DNA from: Nostoc sp. ATCC 53789
GTDB taxonomy: Bacteria; Cyanobacteriota; Cyanobacteriia; Cyanobacteriales; Nostocaceae
Reading direction: 5' to 3'
DNA: 64,000 bases
Assembly (NCBI RefSeq): GCF_009873495.1
Contig: NZ_CP046703.1
Coordinates: forward strand, 3,948,501-4,012,500
Positions 54,198 through 63,736 of the stretch are shown one piece after another (position 1 is the stretch's first letter; the number at the start of each line of letters is the position of its first letter). Both the position numbers and the translations under genes were made by a program. The notes under the pieces are model-generated. The model did no database searches and was not told the DNA's origin. It saw only the letters and a list, made by a program, of their open reading frames with translations.

Positions 54198-55265
54198 TCA
54201 TAGCCAAGCTCGATCGTATTGAACAGGCCAGAGTTTATCGTGTCCTAACTGTTTAGCTGCCAGATGCGGCCAGTAAGGATTGCGGAGTAGTTCACGTCCT
54301 AACAACACTATATCGGCTACTTCTGTGCGAATAATCTCGTCAGCGTGTTCAGGGGCTGTAATTAACCCTACGGCTCCTGTATGGATATTGGCTTCGCGGC
54401 GGATGCGTTCGGCAAACTGAGTCTGATAACCAGGTTGAATTGGGATCTTGACACCCGGTATAATCCCCCCTGATGAAGTATCAATGAGATCAACCCCTAG
54501 AGACTTAAGTTTGTCACTTAAAGCGATACTTTGCTCAATGTCCCAACCCCCATCTACCCAATCGGTAGCAGAAATACGTACCCAGAGTGGATTTGTCTGG
54601 GGCCAAACCTCTCGAACTGCTTGAACAACTTCTATGAGCAGACGAATCCGGTTTTCAAAGCTACCACCATAATCATCTTGCCGTTGGTTAGCCAGGGGTG
54701 AGAGAAACTGGTGGAGTAGATAACCGTGAGCAGCATGGATTTCCACTATCTTAAAACCAGCTTGCAGAGAACGTTTAGTACCTTGGACAAAGGCATCAAT
54801 AACTTCCTGAATTCCCTCAAGACTTAGGGCTTCTGGAATTGGACTATCTTGGCTAAAAGCGATCGCACTACTCGAAACTAAGGGCCGCCAACCTTCCTGA
54901 GATTCATCCAGCGCTTTTCCTCCCTTACTGGGTTTGGCAGTGCTGGCCTTTCTACCTGCATGAGCAAGTTGAATCCCTGCAACAGCGCCAAAGTTATGAA
55001 TCAATGCCACAGTTTTGGCTAAAGTTTCTATATGTGCATCTGACCAGATTCCCAAATCTTGTGGGCTAATGCGTCCACGCGGTTCTATAGCTGCTGCTTC
55101 TGTGAACACTATACCCGCACCGCCTACTGCACGAGAAGCTAAATGAATAACGTGCCAATCATTAGCATATCCATTCGTACTGGAATATTGACACATGGGT
55201 GAAACAGCAATGCGGTTGCGGAAGGTAACTTCACGAATCTTGAATGGTTCAAACAGATGTGCCAT
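54198..55265 (-). CDS. Old yellow enzyme-family reductase (YqjM type)
   Basis: 355 residues, an FMN-dependent TIM barrel. The thermophilic-like/YqjM signature is AVSPMCQYSS with the redox-tuning Cys near residue 25. Active-site features are QLAHAGRKAS near 99-108 and EIHAAHGYLLHQFLSP with the His-x2-His that binds the substrate carbonyl. It reduces activated alkenes with NADPH. The physiological substrate is unknown. Single gene, ATG start. Confidence 0.92.
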   Translation of the reverse strand: MAHLFEPFKIREVTFRNRIAVSPMCQYSSTNGYANDWHVIHLASRAVGGAGIVFTEAAAIEPRGRISPQDLGIWSDAHIETLAKTVALIHNFGAVAGIQLAHAGRKASTAKPSKGGKALDESQEGWRPLVSSSAIAFSQDSPIPEALSLEGIQEVIDAFVQGTKRSLQAGFKIVEIHAAHGYLLHQFLSPLANQRQDDYGGSFENRIRLLIEVVQAVREVWPQTNPLWVRISATDWVDGGWDIEQSIALSDKLKSLGVDLIDTSSGGIIPGVKIPIQPGYQTQFAERIRREANIHTGAVGLITAPEHADEIIRTEVADIVLLGRELLRNPYWPHLAAKQLGHDKLWPVQYDRAWL

Positions 55266-55822
55266 TAATTATTGATTCCTTCTCTTGCTAGGTAAAACAA
55301 ATTGGGGAGATTTACAGGATGAACTCAATTTTGCATGAAATAGCTGGAGATATTATACGGAGGAGATTCTAGTAGAAAAAGTAGAGTAACCCAGGTAGCA
55401 TGAAAGGCTGCAAATATTAGTGCAATGTTCAACACTGTTTCTCGTAATACAGGCGGTTCACGAAGGAGTTGCACAAGACTTATAAATCCTACCTGCTTAA
55501 GCTACGCTCCATATCAGCCAGTAGCGGCTGATTGTAGTAGACATTAGCCACTGCTAATCTTACGACAAGCCGCTTCTCTTCGAGATGCTTCTCTTGGAGA
55601 GGTTGCAAAAATGCGATCGCGTCTTTGCTAAAGTTACAACGGTACTTCGTTGCGTCAGCGAATTCTTATCAGTGGTCAGAGCAGTATGCTCTTTAGAACT
55701 CATTATGATGCACCAAAATATAGAATAGTCGCTTAATTACTTCTTGAATAACGATCTATGAGACGCGCAAAGAAGGCGGAATTTTTATATCGGAAGTGTT
55801 TCGTTGATGTTGAATTGGTGGT
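55266..55822. other. Intergenic region upstream of the OYE gene
   Basis: 557 bp carrying the OYE promoter on the minus strand and several short repeat-like stretches (AAGCTACGCTCC, TTCTCTTCGAGATGC). A 6-bp hairpin TCAGCC/GGCTGA lies at 55514-55531. No gene is seen. Confidence 0.45.
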
Positions 55823-56029
55823 TTATTTTCGAAGTGGCGCAGCAGAAGCCTGATTAAGATTTTGATAAATCGGCTTATCATCAGACTCTTGCCTCTGCAA
55901 TTCCCAGATATCACATCCTACTTCTTCTTGATCCACTAATAACTGTAGATTATCTGGTAATTTAGTTTTTTGCGAAATTGTCCAATTTTCTCCATATAAA
56001 CATTCTCTTTCAATTTGTCCAGAAAACAT
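55823..56029 (-). CDS. Small conserved-looking protein of unknown function
   Basis: 68 residues, MFSGQIERECLYGENWTISQ and onward, acidic in the middle (DQEEVGCDIWELQRQESDD). The ATG is preceded by GGAG at good spacing (eight to nine bases), which makes it a likely real gene. No family is recognised. Length and composition would fit a small regulatory or adaptor protein. Confidence 0.5.
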   Translation of the reverse strand: MFSGQIERECLYGENWTISQKTKLPDNLQLLVDQEEVGCDIWELQRQESDDKPIYQNLNQASAAPLRK

Positions 56030-56415
56030 AAGTTTACTCTCCAGTAATGTTACAGCTTAAGTTTAGTAAGTCCTAATTTCTGAAAGACGAAGCAATAAAT
56101 TCTCATCTTTCATTTGCATTTAAAATACACGTACTATTTGTCCCTAATATTGTTTTTTAATAAAATTTTTCACTTGTGGATAGTTAAGTAGCTTGTTTAG
56201 CTTCTGAGTTTTGGGTTCCTTTTCTCGACCTAATTGGACTCCTTCACCGATTTAAGATTTTCCAGAAAAGACCGAGTGTGCTTAATAAAACTATATTTAA
56301 TGCCACTAAATTGATTGTGAGTTCCTTGACAGTTTTATTCATAAAAGACCTTTTTTGAGATTGGAAACCCCAACCTCAAAAAAAATTAATTTAGGGTAAT
56401 TAACTCATTAACACT

Positions 56416-56543
56416 CCTGACTTTTCAGGGCATCTGGAAAACCTCTCTCCTTTTAGGATAGAGATTTTGAATTTTCCTGCTTCCCGCGTCGGGAAGAGGG
56501 TTAGGTTTTTGGTGGACTTTTCACGTTATGTGGAAAAGTCAGG
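56416..56543. repeat. Palindromic repeat element
   Basis: Outer arms CCTGACTTTTC (56416-56426) and GAAAAGTCAGG (56533-56543) match perfectly. The interior has TTCCCGCGTCGGGAA and resembles a known family of CCTCTCTCC-type spacer repeats. Confidence 0.55.
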
Positions 56544-57017
56544 TAATAGAGGCTAAAAGTTTATTTGGCACTAAATTTTGAGTTTATTGGCTAACTCAGA
56601 TAATTTACTGAATATACTACTAAAACTCGACCAATTTAAAGTAGTATGTACTTATGAGACTTACATAAATTGCGCTAAAAAACAAGAGTCTATTAAAATT
56701 TATTAATATTACTCATTCAGAGAGTTAAGTCTGTGGCGAAAACTTTCTAAAAAAAATAAAGAACAAGTATAATTTTTGTCCTCAATGGTTAAAACAACAG
56801 ATTCTGCGTCGAATGCGTTATGGGATGTTTTAAAAGTCTCATTATGGGTATCAAAAGTTCTAGATGCCTCTAAATCCATGCCACCTGCTCATGGTGGAGA
56901 CTCCCTTGGCGCTCAGTACTGTTCGCTAAAAAGGAAAAGGACTGAAAGGCTTAATATATAAGGTTTTTCCCCTTTAACATGAGTCTCTTTCCCCCAAAAC
57001 CCGACAAGTATTGCCTT

Positions 57018-57128
57018 CAATACGGTTCAGTTAAGGCTAAAACTCTTTGCCAAAGTCAATTTTTTTATGAACCACAGAGACACAGAGGGCACTGAGAGAA
57101 TAAAGAAATGCTTAACTGAACTGTATTG
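57018..57128. repeat. MITE-like inverted repeat
   Basis: CAATACGGTTCAGTTAAGG and CTTAACTGAACTGTATTG pair at 16-17 of 18-19 positions over a 111-bp span that contains no gene. A possible relative occurs at 28219. Confidence 0.5.
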
Positions 57129-57219
57129 CCTTAACAAGGGTGACTTTGACTGTAGTCGATGCCGAAAAATTGACCAGCAGTTTGCTGTCCAAATTAGGAT
57201 GTTCCCAATATTTTCGCCA

Positions 57220-57684
57220 TTACCATTGTGAAAAAGGGTGTTTTACTAAATTGCTGTTGAAATATCTGGAATCATGAGAAACTTCTTGTCCAATCCAACT
57301 TGGTAGTTCAATTTCTTGATTTTCATCAGTCAGTTCAACTTCTGCCAAGATTAATCCTTTATTAACACCATCAAACTCATCTATTTCCCAAATCAAACCA
57401 CCCGATTGAATTTTATATCTGATTTTTTCTATAAAGGGACGTTCACATAATGCCTCAAGCATTTCTTGAGCATCTTCAACAGGAATAGGATACTCAAACT
57501 CTAATCTAGAATATTTTATACTGGGGCCTTTAATAGTCAAATAACTCTTTTCCCCTACTATACGTATGCGTACAGCCACTTTGTCTTGTGTGGCAATGTA
57601 TCCTTGACGATATACACTACCTTCAACTAATCCTCTCCAGCTATCTCCTTTCACTAAAAATTTCCGCTCTATTTCTTTCGCCAT
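57220..57684 (-). CDS. CYTH domain protein (inorganic triphosphatase-like)
   Basis: 154 residues, a complete CYTH domain. The N-terminal ExExK signature is EIERK at residues 4-8; KVAVRIRIVGEKSYLTIKGP forms the basic tunnel strands, and LILAEVELTDENQEIELPSW supplies the acidic metal ligands. CYTH tunnel enzymes hydrolyse inorganic triphosphate or, in others, act as class IV adenylate cyclase; the triphosphatase is the likelier role. ATG start. Single gene. Confidence 0.93.
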   Translation of the reverse strand: MAKEIERKFLVKGDSWRGLVEGSVYRQGYIATQDKVAVRIRIVGEKSYLTIKGPSIKYSRLEFEYPIPVEDAQEMLEALCERPFIEKIRYKIQSGGLIWEIDEFDGVNKGLILAEVELTDENQEIELPSWIGQEVSHDSRYFNSNLVKHPFSQW

Positions 57685-57982
57685 TTTAGTTACCTGATTA
57701 TTTGTTTTTGTCTAGAAACAAGCTAAGTTATTGTCAAAAAAATCCATGCGATCGCTTATTTGCACAATGACTATCTCTTAATTCAGTGTCTCCCCATTAG
57801 TCAACTGCTGTCAGGATTTAGGTCTGTCAAATTTTTCAACCGCATACTCTGACTCTAATACACCCTTACCTAACTTTAAAATATGTTGGTAATAACAAGC
57901 TCTACTAGGGGTGGAGAATAAGTACTTCATAAGGGTTCAAAGTACGTCAAAATTTAGATAAACGCGATCGCACTTACCGACA

Positions 57983-58342
57983 ATGCAGATTACCCAAAGT
58001 CTCCATACAGCAATTCTTGTGACTGATTTAGAACGCTCTGAACACTTTTATGGCAAAGTATTGGGATTATCCAAAATAGATCGTTCGCTGAAATACGCTG
58101 GTGCATGGTATCAAGTCGGTAACTATCAAATTCACCTAATAGTTGCACCTACTGTCCCTACTGAAAACCCAAACGAAAAATGGGGACGCAATCCCCACGT
58201 CGCTTTCTCGGTTGCTAACTTGGACGCTGCAAAACAAGAGTTGCTCGATCATAATTATCCCATTCAACCCAGCGCTTCCGGTCGCCCTGCCCTATTCACT
58301 CAAGATCCTGATGGAAATATTATTGAATTGAGTCAGGAATGA
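57983..58342 (+). CDS. VOC family protein (glyoxalase/bleomycin resistance-like)
   Basis: 119 residues. Two paired beta-alpha-beta-beta-beta modules, beginning HTAILVTDLERSEHFYGKVL and HVAFSVANLDAAKQELLDHN, and ending PDGNIIELSQE with the usual metal-binding Glu. VOC proteins bind a divalent metal and catalyse isomerisation, dioxygenation or drug sequestration; no specific reaction is predictable. The ATG lies just after a HIP1-like GCGATCGC. Single gene. Confidence 0.86.
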   Translation: MQITQSLHTAILVTDLERSEHFYGKVLGLSKIDRSLKYAGAWYQVGNYQIHLIVAPTVPTENPNEKWGRNPHVAFSVANLDAAKQELLDHNYPIQPSASGRPALFTQDPDGNIIELSQE

Positions 58343-58410
58343 GGGGGAGTGGCAGAGGGCAGGGGGCAGGGGAGCAGGGGAGCAGGGGGCAAGAGAGCAG
58401 GGGAAGAAGA
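58343..58410 (+). repeat. GGGGAGCA-type G-rich short repeats
   Basis: Several imperfect copies of GGGGAGCA / GGGGGCA in tandem, directly after the VOC stop. G-rich on the plus strand, so quadruplex formation is conceivable. Confidence 0.8.
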
Positions 58411-58432
58411 ACTATTTATTGATTATTGAGCA

Positions 58433-58456
58433 ATGACAAATGACAAATGACCAATG
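58433..58456 (+). repeat. ATGACAA heptamer repeat reaching a start codon
   Basis: ATGACAA at 58433-58439 and 58440-58446, ATGACCA at 58447-58453, then the recombinase ATG at 58454 in the same 7-base phase. It is the same family as 53181-53215. Confidence 0.9.
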
Positions 58457-59794
58457 AAAATAATTGCTTACTCTTACACCAATCCGCTATTAGAATCTTC
58501 TCCCGATCAAGCTGATTGGGGATGGGAGGTGGATCGAGTTTATGAAGATTTGGGTAAGCCAGAGTCTTCTGGACAGACTACGCGAGAGTCTTCTGGATAC
58601 GCTACGCGATCGCAATTACAACAATTATTTACCGATTGCGAAACTGAACCAGCAGATTATCTCTTGATTCGGCGACTGGAAGAATTAGGGGATACTGTAG
58701 AGGAAATTAGCGATCGCTTACATAAACTCGAAGCGATGGGAGTAGCGATAATCGCTACAGAACAACCCTATACTTCCGAAAATTATCCTTTGGGTGCTGA
58801 CTTGCTGAATTTGCTAAATGCAATCCAACGCCAACAACGTAGTCGTCGCATCCGTCAAGGACACGCCCGTAATCGGCTTGAGGTTGCACCGCCACCTGGC
58901 AAAGTTCCCTACGGCTATCGCAGAGGTAAGGGAAAATATACTGTTGATCGCAGTACTTCACCAGTAGTCAAAGATTTTTTTGAACACTTTTTACTCTATG
59001 GTTCCCTGCGGGGTTCGGTTCGTTACTTGGCGAAAAAATACGGCAAAAAAATCTCTGTCACAACTGGGCGACGCTGGTTGACTAATCCAGTTTATCGCGG
59101 CAATACAGCTTACCAAAATGGTGAAATTATCTCTAATACACATATTCCGATAATTTCTAAAGAAGAAGCAGCCCAAGTTGACCGACTTTTACGCCGTAAT
59201 AGCCGTTTACCATCCCGAACTGCTAGTGCTAAACGTTCTTTAGCTGGATTGGTTGTCTGTGCTGAGTGTCAGTCACATTTGACAGTTACTCGTGTCACCC
59301 AACGCAACCAAGATAAGGAGTATCTTTATTTGCGTTCTACTAGCTGTCCTCAACGCCCCAAATGTAAGGCTATTTCCTACCAAGAAGTGTTGGAACATAC
59401 AATTGAAAACGTTTGCCGTGACTTACCCTTAGCTGTCGCGGGGGTGAATTTTCCCCAATTGGATGCAGTCAAGAATAATTTAGGGCAAGCGATCGCTCGT
59501 CAGCAAGAAATACTTGCTCAGTTACCTGCTTTAATCGAAACTGGAATTTTAGATGTTGAAACAGCAAAGCTCAGGGCTTACAAACTCCGCACAGAAATTT
59601 CTGCACTTGAAGCAAAGTTGGCGACTCTTCCCCCAGTGAATTTGCGTTCTGTTGCTCAAGCTGTTTCAATACCCCAATTTTGGTTAGATTTGTCGGAAAC
59701 AGAGCGACGATTTTACTTTCGAGAATTTATCAGACAAATTAAGATTACTATTCAGAATAAAGAGTTGCAATTACAAGTTATTTTTATTTTTTAA
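58454..59794 (+). CDS. Large serine recombinase, XisF-like
   Basis: 446 residues. The N-terminal resolvase-type domain has the catalytic Ser in IIAYSYTNPL (Ser near residue 7) and YLLIRRLEELGDTVEEISDR. Recombinase domain: GHARNRLEVAPPPGKVPYGY. A zinc-ribbon segment is CAECQS and CPQRPKC near residues 270-300, followed by coiled-coil-like helices. Nostoc XisF excises the fdxN element in heterocysts; XisF is about 514 residues and this is shorter, so it is a relative and not the gene itself. An in-frame 24-bp repeat duplicated at 58562-58609 adds about 16 residues after LGKP. The ATG belongs to a heptamer repeat. Confidence 0.85.
   Translation: MKIIAYSYTNPLLESSPDQADWGWEVDRVYEDLGKPESSGQTTRESSGYATRSQLQQLFTDCETEPADYLLIRRLEELGDTVEEISDRLHKLEAMGVAIIATEQPYTSENYPLGADLLNLLNAIQRQQRSRRIRQGHARNRLEVAPPPGKVPYGYRRGKGKYTVDRSTSPVVKDFFEHFLLYGSLRGSVRYLAKKYGKKISVTTGRRWLTNPVYRGNTAYQNGEIISNTHIPIISKEEAAQVDRLLRRNSRLPSRTASAKRSLAGLVVCAECQSHLTVTRVTQRNQDKEYLYLRSTSCPQRPKCKAISYQEVLEHTIENVCRDLPLAVAGVNFPQLDAVKNNLGQAIARQQEILAQLPALIETGILDVETAKLRAYKLRTEISALEAKLATLPPVNLRSVAQAVSIPQFWLDLSETERRFYFREFIRQIKITIQNKELQLQVIFIF
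58562..58609 (+). repeat. Two 24-bp tandem units inserted in frame
   Basis: Units at 58562-58585 and 58586-58609 both begin GAGTCTTCTGGA and end CTACGCGA, differing by a few bases in between. They encode ESSGQTTR and ESSGYATR. They resemble small dispersed repeats reported in Nostoc genomes. Confidence 0.85.
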
Positions 59795-60659
59795 TGCCAG
59801 TGTTAAAAATAAATAATATATCCCTAGCAATACCTAAATTATTCACTATTTAACCACGAAGTAATTCTAAAATTTACCTAATTGTGATTAATAAAACCTT
59901 TCTAATATTTAATTCTATTGCTCATTAGTGTGTCTCATTATCTCGTTCTCTGTCTTCGGATGGGAATGCCTAAAATGAGGCTCTGTCTGTTAACTTTCGG
60001 CAGAGGCAATGACGTGCATTTCAAGCCTCTGGCTAGAAACGAGGCTATTAGCCTTAGAATAAATTCCAAGGTAAAATGCTAAAGAACCGGAAGATTTAAA
60101 AAATGTTGGTAATTACTTAAGTATTCACCCAAAAGTATATGCACTAGGGGTAATACTCTGCGGTAAGCTGCTTCTGTAGGTTCGCGCAGCGTGTCGCAGT
60201 AGCTTGCCCTTACTGAATTATCAGGGTTTTGGCTATTGTTTGCGTAAGTCCTATTATTATTCAAATAAATTAAAACTAATTTATTTAAGTATTCAGCACG
60301 TTCTTAAACTACTGCAACAAATGTTCCATATATTTCTGAATTTAGCTAGATAAAAACTAAGGAGATAAAAATTAAACTAAGCATCATGCTCAAAACAAAA
60401 TAAATACAAGTTAATTTACGGACGAAGGAACAGGTGATAAATAATTTTTTGACTGTATTATTTTTATCATTTTCCGATTTATATGTTGTTTCAATAGTTA
60501 AGATAAATTTTTCAAAAAATAGCGCTAATTAGATAAAGTTGAGTTAATCTTGGAAACTAGCAATTGTTAAGAATATACGTTGCTACTGGGTGGCAACATT
60601 GGAGATTCACTTTGGTCTCTATGTAATCAAACCAGCAAGTAAAATGATTAACATAGAAT
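59795..60659. other. Intergenic region with a decayed spacer repeat
   Basis: 865 bp. 59940-60050 contains GAGGCTCTG, GGCAGAGGC and GCCTCTGGC blocks typical of a common cyanobacterial spacer repeat, now degenerate. The rest is AT-rich with no credible gene. It carries the promoter of the downstream GT39 gene. Confidence 0.55.
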
Positions 60660-62279
60660 ATGCAAGAAGGAAGCTTTATTTGGAGTCATCTAGAAAAACA
60701 GCATCGCACGGTTGGCAGATGGATTGATTGGGTATGGCTAATAGTATTGCTGTTGGCAGCAGTATTACTGTTTAGCATCAATCTGGGAGGATTGCCCCTG
60801 CGCGACTGGGATGAAGGGACTGTGGCACAGGTTGCTCGTGAAATTTGGCACGCCCCAGCAGGTTCAATGCGTTGGCTTTTCCCAACGCTAGGAGGCGAAC
60901 CATATCATAACAAGCCGCCTTTGATACATTTGCTAATTGCCTGGGCTTATTCTCTAGGAGGCGAAAATGAGTTCACAACTCGCCTACCTGGAGCAATTTT
61001 AACAGCCACATCTGTACCTTTACTGTATTGCATTGCTCGTGAGATATTTCGCCAACGTTGGGCTGCTATTTATAGCGCCTTAATTTATCTAACAATGCTA
61101 CCTGTGGTGCGTCATGGGCGGCTGGCAATGTTGGATGGGGCGATGGTAAGTTTTTTGATGGTGATGATGTTGTGCGTGTTGCGATCGCGCCGAGATTTAC
61201 GTTATTGCCTTGGTGTTGGTGTCAGTTTTGGGTTGATTTGCCTAACTCAAGGACTGCTAGGTGTGTTGCTAGGTGCGATCGCGATCATATTTCTGTTTTG
61301 GGATACGCCACGGCTGCTCACTTGTTACTATCTGTGGATAGCAATCTTCATTGGCATTTTGCCTGTAGCTGGTTGGTATAGTGCCCAACTAATTCATTAT
61401 GGTTACACTTTCGCCCAAGTTGGGCTTGTAAACCCATCACTAGGTCGAATTGGTTCATTTGTAGAGGGTAATTCTGAACCGCCTTGGTACTATGTGGTTG
61501 AACTTCTCAAATACACATGGCCATGGTTATTATTTTTACCGCAAACTGTCCGCTTAACCTGGGAAAATCGCAACCTTAGCTGGGCAAAACTAGTAATGGC
61601 GTGGAGTGGTGTTTATCTATTGGTAATTTCTTTCATGATTACCAAAGTCCCCTGGTATTTATTCCCCATTTACCCCAGTTTAGCTTTAGCTTTTGGTATC
61701 CAGTTATCAGAGACAGAAAATTCGCCTTTACTTTCATCCTATCCCCGCGCTTGGGTTGCTGGTTTGGCGATACTTGCTGTAGTTGCTTCTGCTGGTAGCA
61801 TTTATTTCAGTTGGGGTACAACATCACAAACAGATTTACAACTGATTTTTGCCGCAGTCGCTTTAACTATGACCTTAGCAGCTATTTTGGCAGAACGAGG
61901 CGACGGGCAATTTCTGAAGATTTTGTTTTGGGGAAGTTACCTTTCGCTGCTGCTGTTAATGAAATCTAACTACTGGGTTTGGGAATTATCTGAAGCCTAT
62001 CCAGTTAAACCAGTGGCCGCTATGATTGTGCGGGCAAATCCGGCTACGAGGAAGATTTACACATCTTTTGCTTACCGTCGTCCCTCGCTGGATTATTATA
62101 GCGATCGCACCATTATTCCCGCTTCTGTTGGCGAACTGGAATATTATTGGCACTACAACGGGCAACCCTACTTTCTACTTCATGCATCTGCTTTGAACAA
62201 TCTCCAACTAGATTCGATGAAGTTAATTGACCAAGCTGAAGGCTGGAAGTTAGTTACAAAAGAAATTAATCGTCTTTAA
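60660..62279 (+). CDS. GT39/ArnT-type membrane glycosyltransferase
   Basis: 539 residues with about 12 transmembrane helices and the GT-C-fold motif DWDEGTVAQVAREIW near residues 49-63, whose Asp-Glu pair is essential in ArnT and PMT-type enzymes. GEPYHNKPPLIHLLIAWAYS is the conserved PHxKPPL-like segment. It uses a polyprenyl-linked sugar donor to glycosylate lipid or protein acceptors at the periplasmic face. The C-terminal 60 residues form a soluble tail. The acceptor is unknown. Confidence 0.88.
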   Translation: MQEGSFIWSHLEKQHRTVGRWIDWVWLIVLLLAAVLLFSINLGGLPLRDWDEGTVAQVAREIWHAPAGSMRWLFPTLGGEPYHNKPPLIHLLIAWAYSLGGENEFTTRLPGAILTATSVPLLYCIAREIFRQRWAAIYSALIYLTMLPVVRHGRLAMLDGAMVSFLMVMMLCVLRSRRDLRYCLGVGVSFGLICLTQGLLGVLLGAIAIIFLFWDTPRLLTCYYLWIAIFIGILPVAGWYSAQLIHYGYTFAQVGLVNPSLGRIGSFVEGNSEPPWYYVVELLKYTWPWLLFLPQTVRLTWENRNLSWAKLVMAWSGVYLLVISFMITKVPWYLFPIYPSLALAFGIQLSETENSPLLSSYPRAWVAGLAILAVVASAGSIYFSWGTTSQTDLQLIFAAVALTMTLAAILAERGDGQFLKILFWGSYLSLLLLMKSNYWVWELSEAYPVKPVAAMIVRANPATRKIYTSFAYRRPSLDYYSDRTIIPASVGELEYYWHYNGQPYFLLHASALNNLQLDSMKLIDQAEGWKLVTKEINRL

Positions 62280-62280
62280 G

Positions 62281-62320
62281 TTGGGTATTGGGCATGGGGC
62301 ATTGGGCATTGGGTATTGGT
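62281..62320 (+). repeat. GGGCATT/GGGTATT heptamer repeat
   Basis: Tandem imperfect copies of TTGGGTA and TTGGGCA after the GT39 stop. It belongs to the same heptamer family as 26404-26424. Confidence 0.85.
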
Positions 62321-62354
62321 TATTAAATTCTTGCCAGACTGTAACTAACATGAT

Positions 62355-63404
62355 CTAAGGAATCATCGCTACCTTAATTACTTGTCGCGCCTTCATCTCA
62401 CAAAACACCTGTTCTAAATCTTTTAATGGCCGCTGTTCACTAATAAGTAACTCAAAGGGTATTTTGCGACTAGCGATTAGTGCCAACGCCTCCCGCACAT
62501 ATTCTGGTGTATTGTGAAACACGCCTTTGATTGTCAGTTCGCTGTAGTGTAGCTGTTCTGTATTGACGGTAATGCTGGTATCTCGTGGACATCCACCGAA
62601 TAAGTTAACTGTTGCACCAGGACGGGCGCAGGCGATCGCAGTTTCCCAAACACTTGGTACACCTGTGGCTTCAATCACTACATCTGCGCCCCGTCCTTGG
62701 GTAAGTTCTTTCACCAAATTGGGAATATCCGGGATTTGATGATAATTAAAAGTCTGGGTTGCACCCAATTTCTGACCAATTTCTAGTCGGTGGTGATTAC
62801 CTCCCCATAGCAACACCTCAGCTTTCTCACTCAACGCCGCCACAAACATCAGCCCAATCGCCCCATCTCCTAAGACGACTACTTGATCGTTGGGCTTGAT
62901 ATTAGAACGGGCTACACCATGCAAAACACAAGCTAACGGTTCCGTCATCGCTGCTAATTCCCACGGCAACTCATCGGGAATCTGCAATAAATTATGCTCT
63001 ACTATCGGTGCGGGAATTTTCAAGTATTCCGCAAAAGTCCCGTTATTCCATGTCAGATTCGGGCATAAAGAATACTCTTTACGTTGACAAAAAAAGCACT
63101 TCATGCAGGGGGCAGAATTATTAGCAACGATGCGATCGCCCACTTGCCAATTTGTAACGCCTGCACCCAAGGCAACAATTCGCCCAGCAGCTTCATGACC
63201 AAATAGCGTCGGCGGTTTCAACATCTTGGGATGACCACCACGCCGCCAAACCTTCAAATCTGTACCACAAGTTGTTGCTACCCCCACTTTAATCACAACT
63301 TCGCCAGCCGCCGGAGTGGGGTCAGCAACTTGCTCTAACCGTAAATCTTCTTGCCCATAAAGTAACGCTGCTAACAAAGCTTTAAACCTATCAATTAGCT
63401 CCAT
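62355..63404 (-). CDS. Zinc-dependent alcohol dehydrogenase-like protein
   Basis: 349 residues, medium-chain dehydrogenase/reductase. Catalytic zinc ligands are in TTCGTDLKVW and FGHEAAGRI; structural zinc uses CMKCFFCQRKEYSLC (four Cys near residues 98-112). The Rossmann motif is VVLGDGAIGLMFV near 175-187. It oxidises a secondary alcohol such as a polyol, with NAD(P). The substrate is unpredictable (threonine or sorbitol dehydrogenase-like). ATG start; single gene. Confidence 0.9.
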   Translation of the reverse strand: MELIDRFKALLAALLYGQEDLRLEQVADPTPAAGEVVIKVGVATTCGTDLKVWRRGGHPKMLKPPTLFGHEAAGRIVALGAGVTNWQVGDRIVANNSAPCMKCFFCQRKEYSLCPNLTWNNGTFAEYLKIPAPIVEHNLLQIPDELPWELAAMTEPLACVLHGVARSNIKPNDQVVVLGDGAIGLMFVAALSEKAEVLLWGGNHHRLEIGQKLGATQTFNYHQIPDIPNLVKELTQGRGADVVIEATGVPSVWETAIACARPGATVNLFGGCPRDTSITVNTEQLHYSELTIKGVFHNTPEYVREALALIASRKIPFELLISEQRPLKDLEQVFCEMKARQVIKVAMIP

Positions 63405-63493
63405 CCGATTTTACCAGTTGAAGCTAATTTATAGGTCTAAAAAAATCAGTATTGATTTCTAGTCAAGTTTTATCTATTTAAAAATTGCAAGAA

Positions 63494-63679
63494 CTAGGTA
63501 TTTACCACCGGCTGAGGAACAACCCCGGTGTTCCGGGTATCCACATTAGGTAAGCGAATAACAGTTAATAACGGTACTTCTTGTCGGCACGACAGGCAAA
63601 ACCAATATAGTTCACCATGACGGGCATGACGCAGGAGGGAACCACCGCAACATGGGCAAGTGTTGGCTCTCGTACTCAT
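63494..63679 (-). CDS. Small zinc-ribbon protein
   Basis: 61 residues. Two CxxC pairs (CPCCGG near residues 8-13 and CLSCRQ near 33-38) form a zinc ribbon with LLRHARHGELYWF between them. The Shine-Dalgarno AAGGAGG lies eight bases upstream of the ATG, supporting a genuine and well-translated small gene. It may bind RNA or protein; function unknown. It is a conserved-looking cyanobacterial type. Confidence 0.75.
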   Translation of the reverse strand: MSTRANTCPCCGGSLLRHARHGELYWFCLSCRQEVPLLTVIRLPNVDTRNTGVVPQPVVNT

Positions 63680-63736
63680 ACCAATGTCCTCCTTAAAAAA
63701 ATTTGTTGTTTAAACTCAGCAAGAAAAAGCAGTTGA

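Larger units (their letters stand above)
56030..57219. other. Long intergenic region with two palindromic elements
   Basis: 1.19 kb with no supported gene. The frame at 56776-56961 starts at TTG and lacks a ribosome site. Palindromes at 56416-56543 and 57018-57128 are listed separately. A degenerate CACAGAGACACAGAGGG repeat is at 57073-57089. Confidence 0.55.

Noticed and set aside
56776..56961. 61-codon frame in the long spacer
   Set aside because: TTG start, no Shine-Dalgarno and no protein-like conservation; probably chance.
60079..60264. Minus-strand frame upstream of the GT39 gene
   Set aside because: It covers dispersed repeat sequence (GCGCAGCGTGTCGCAG) and lacks coding features.
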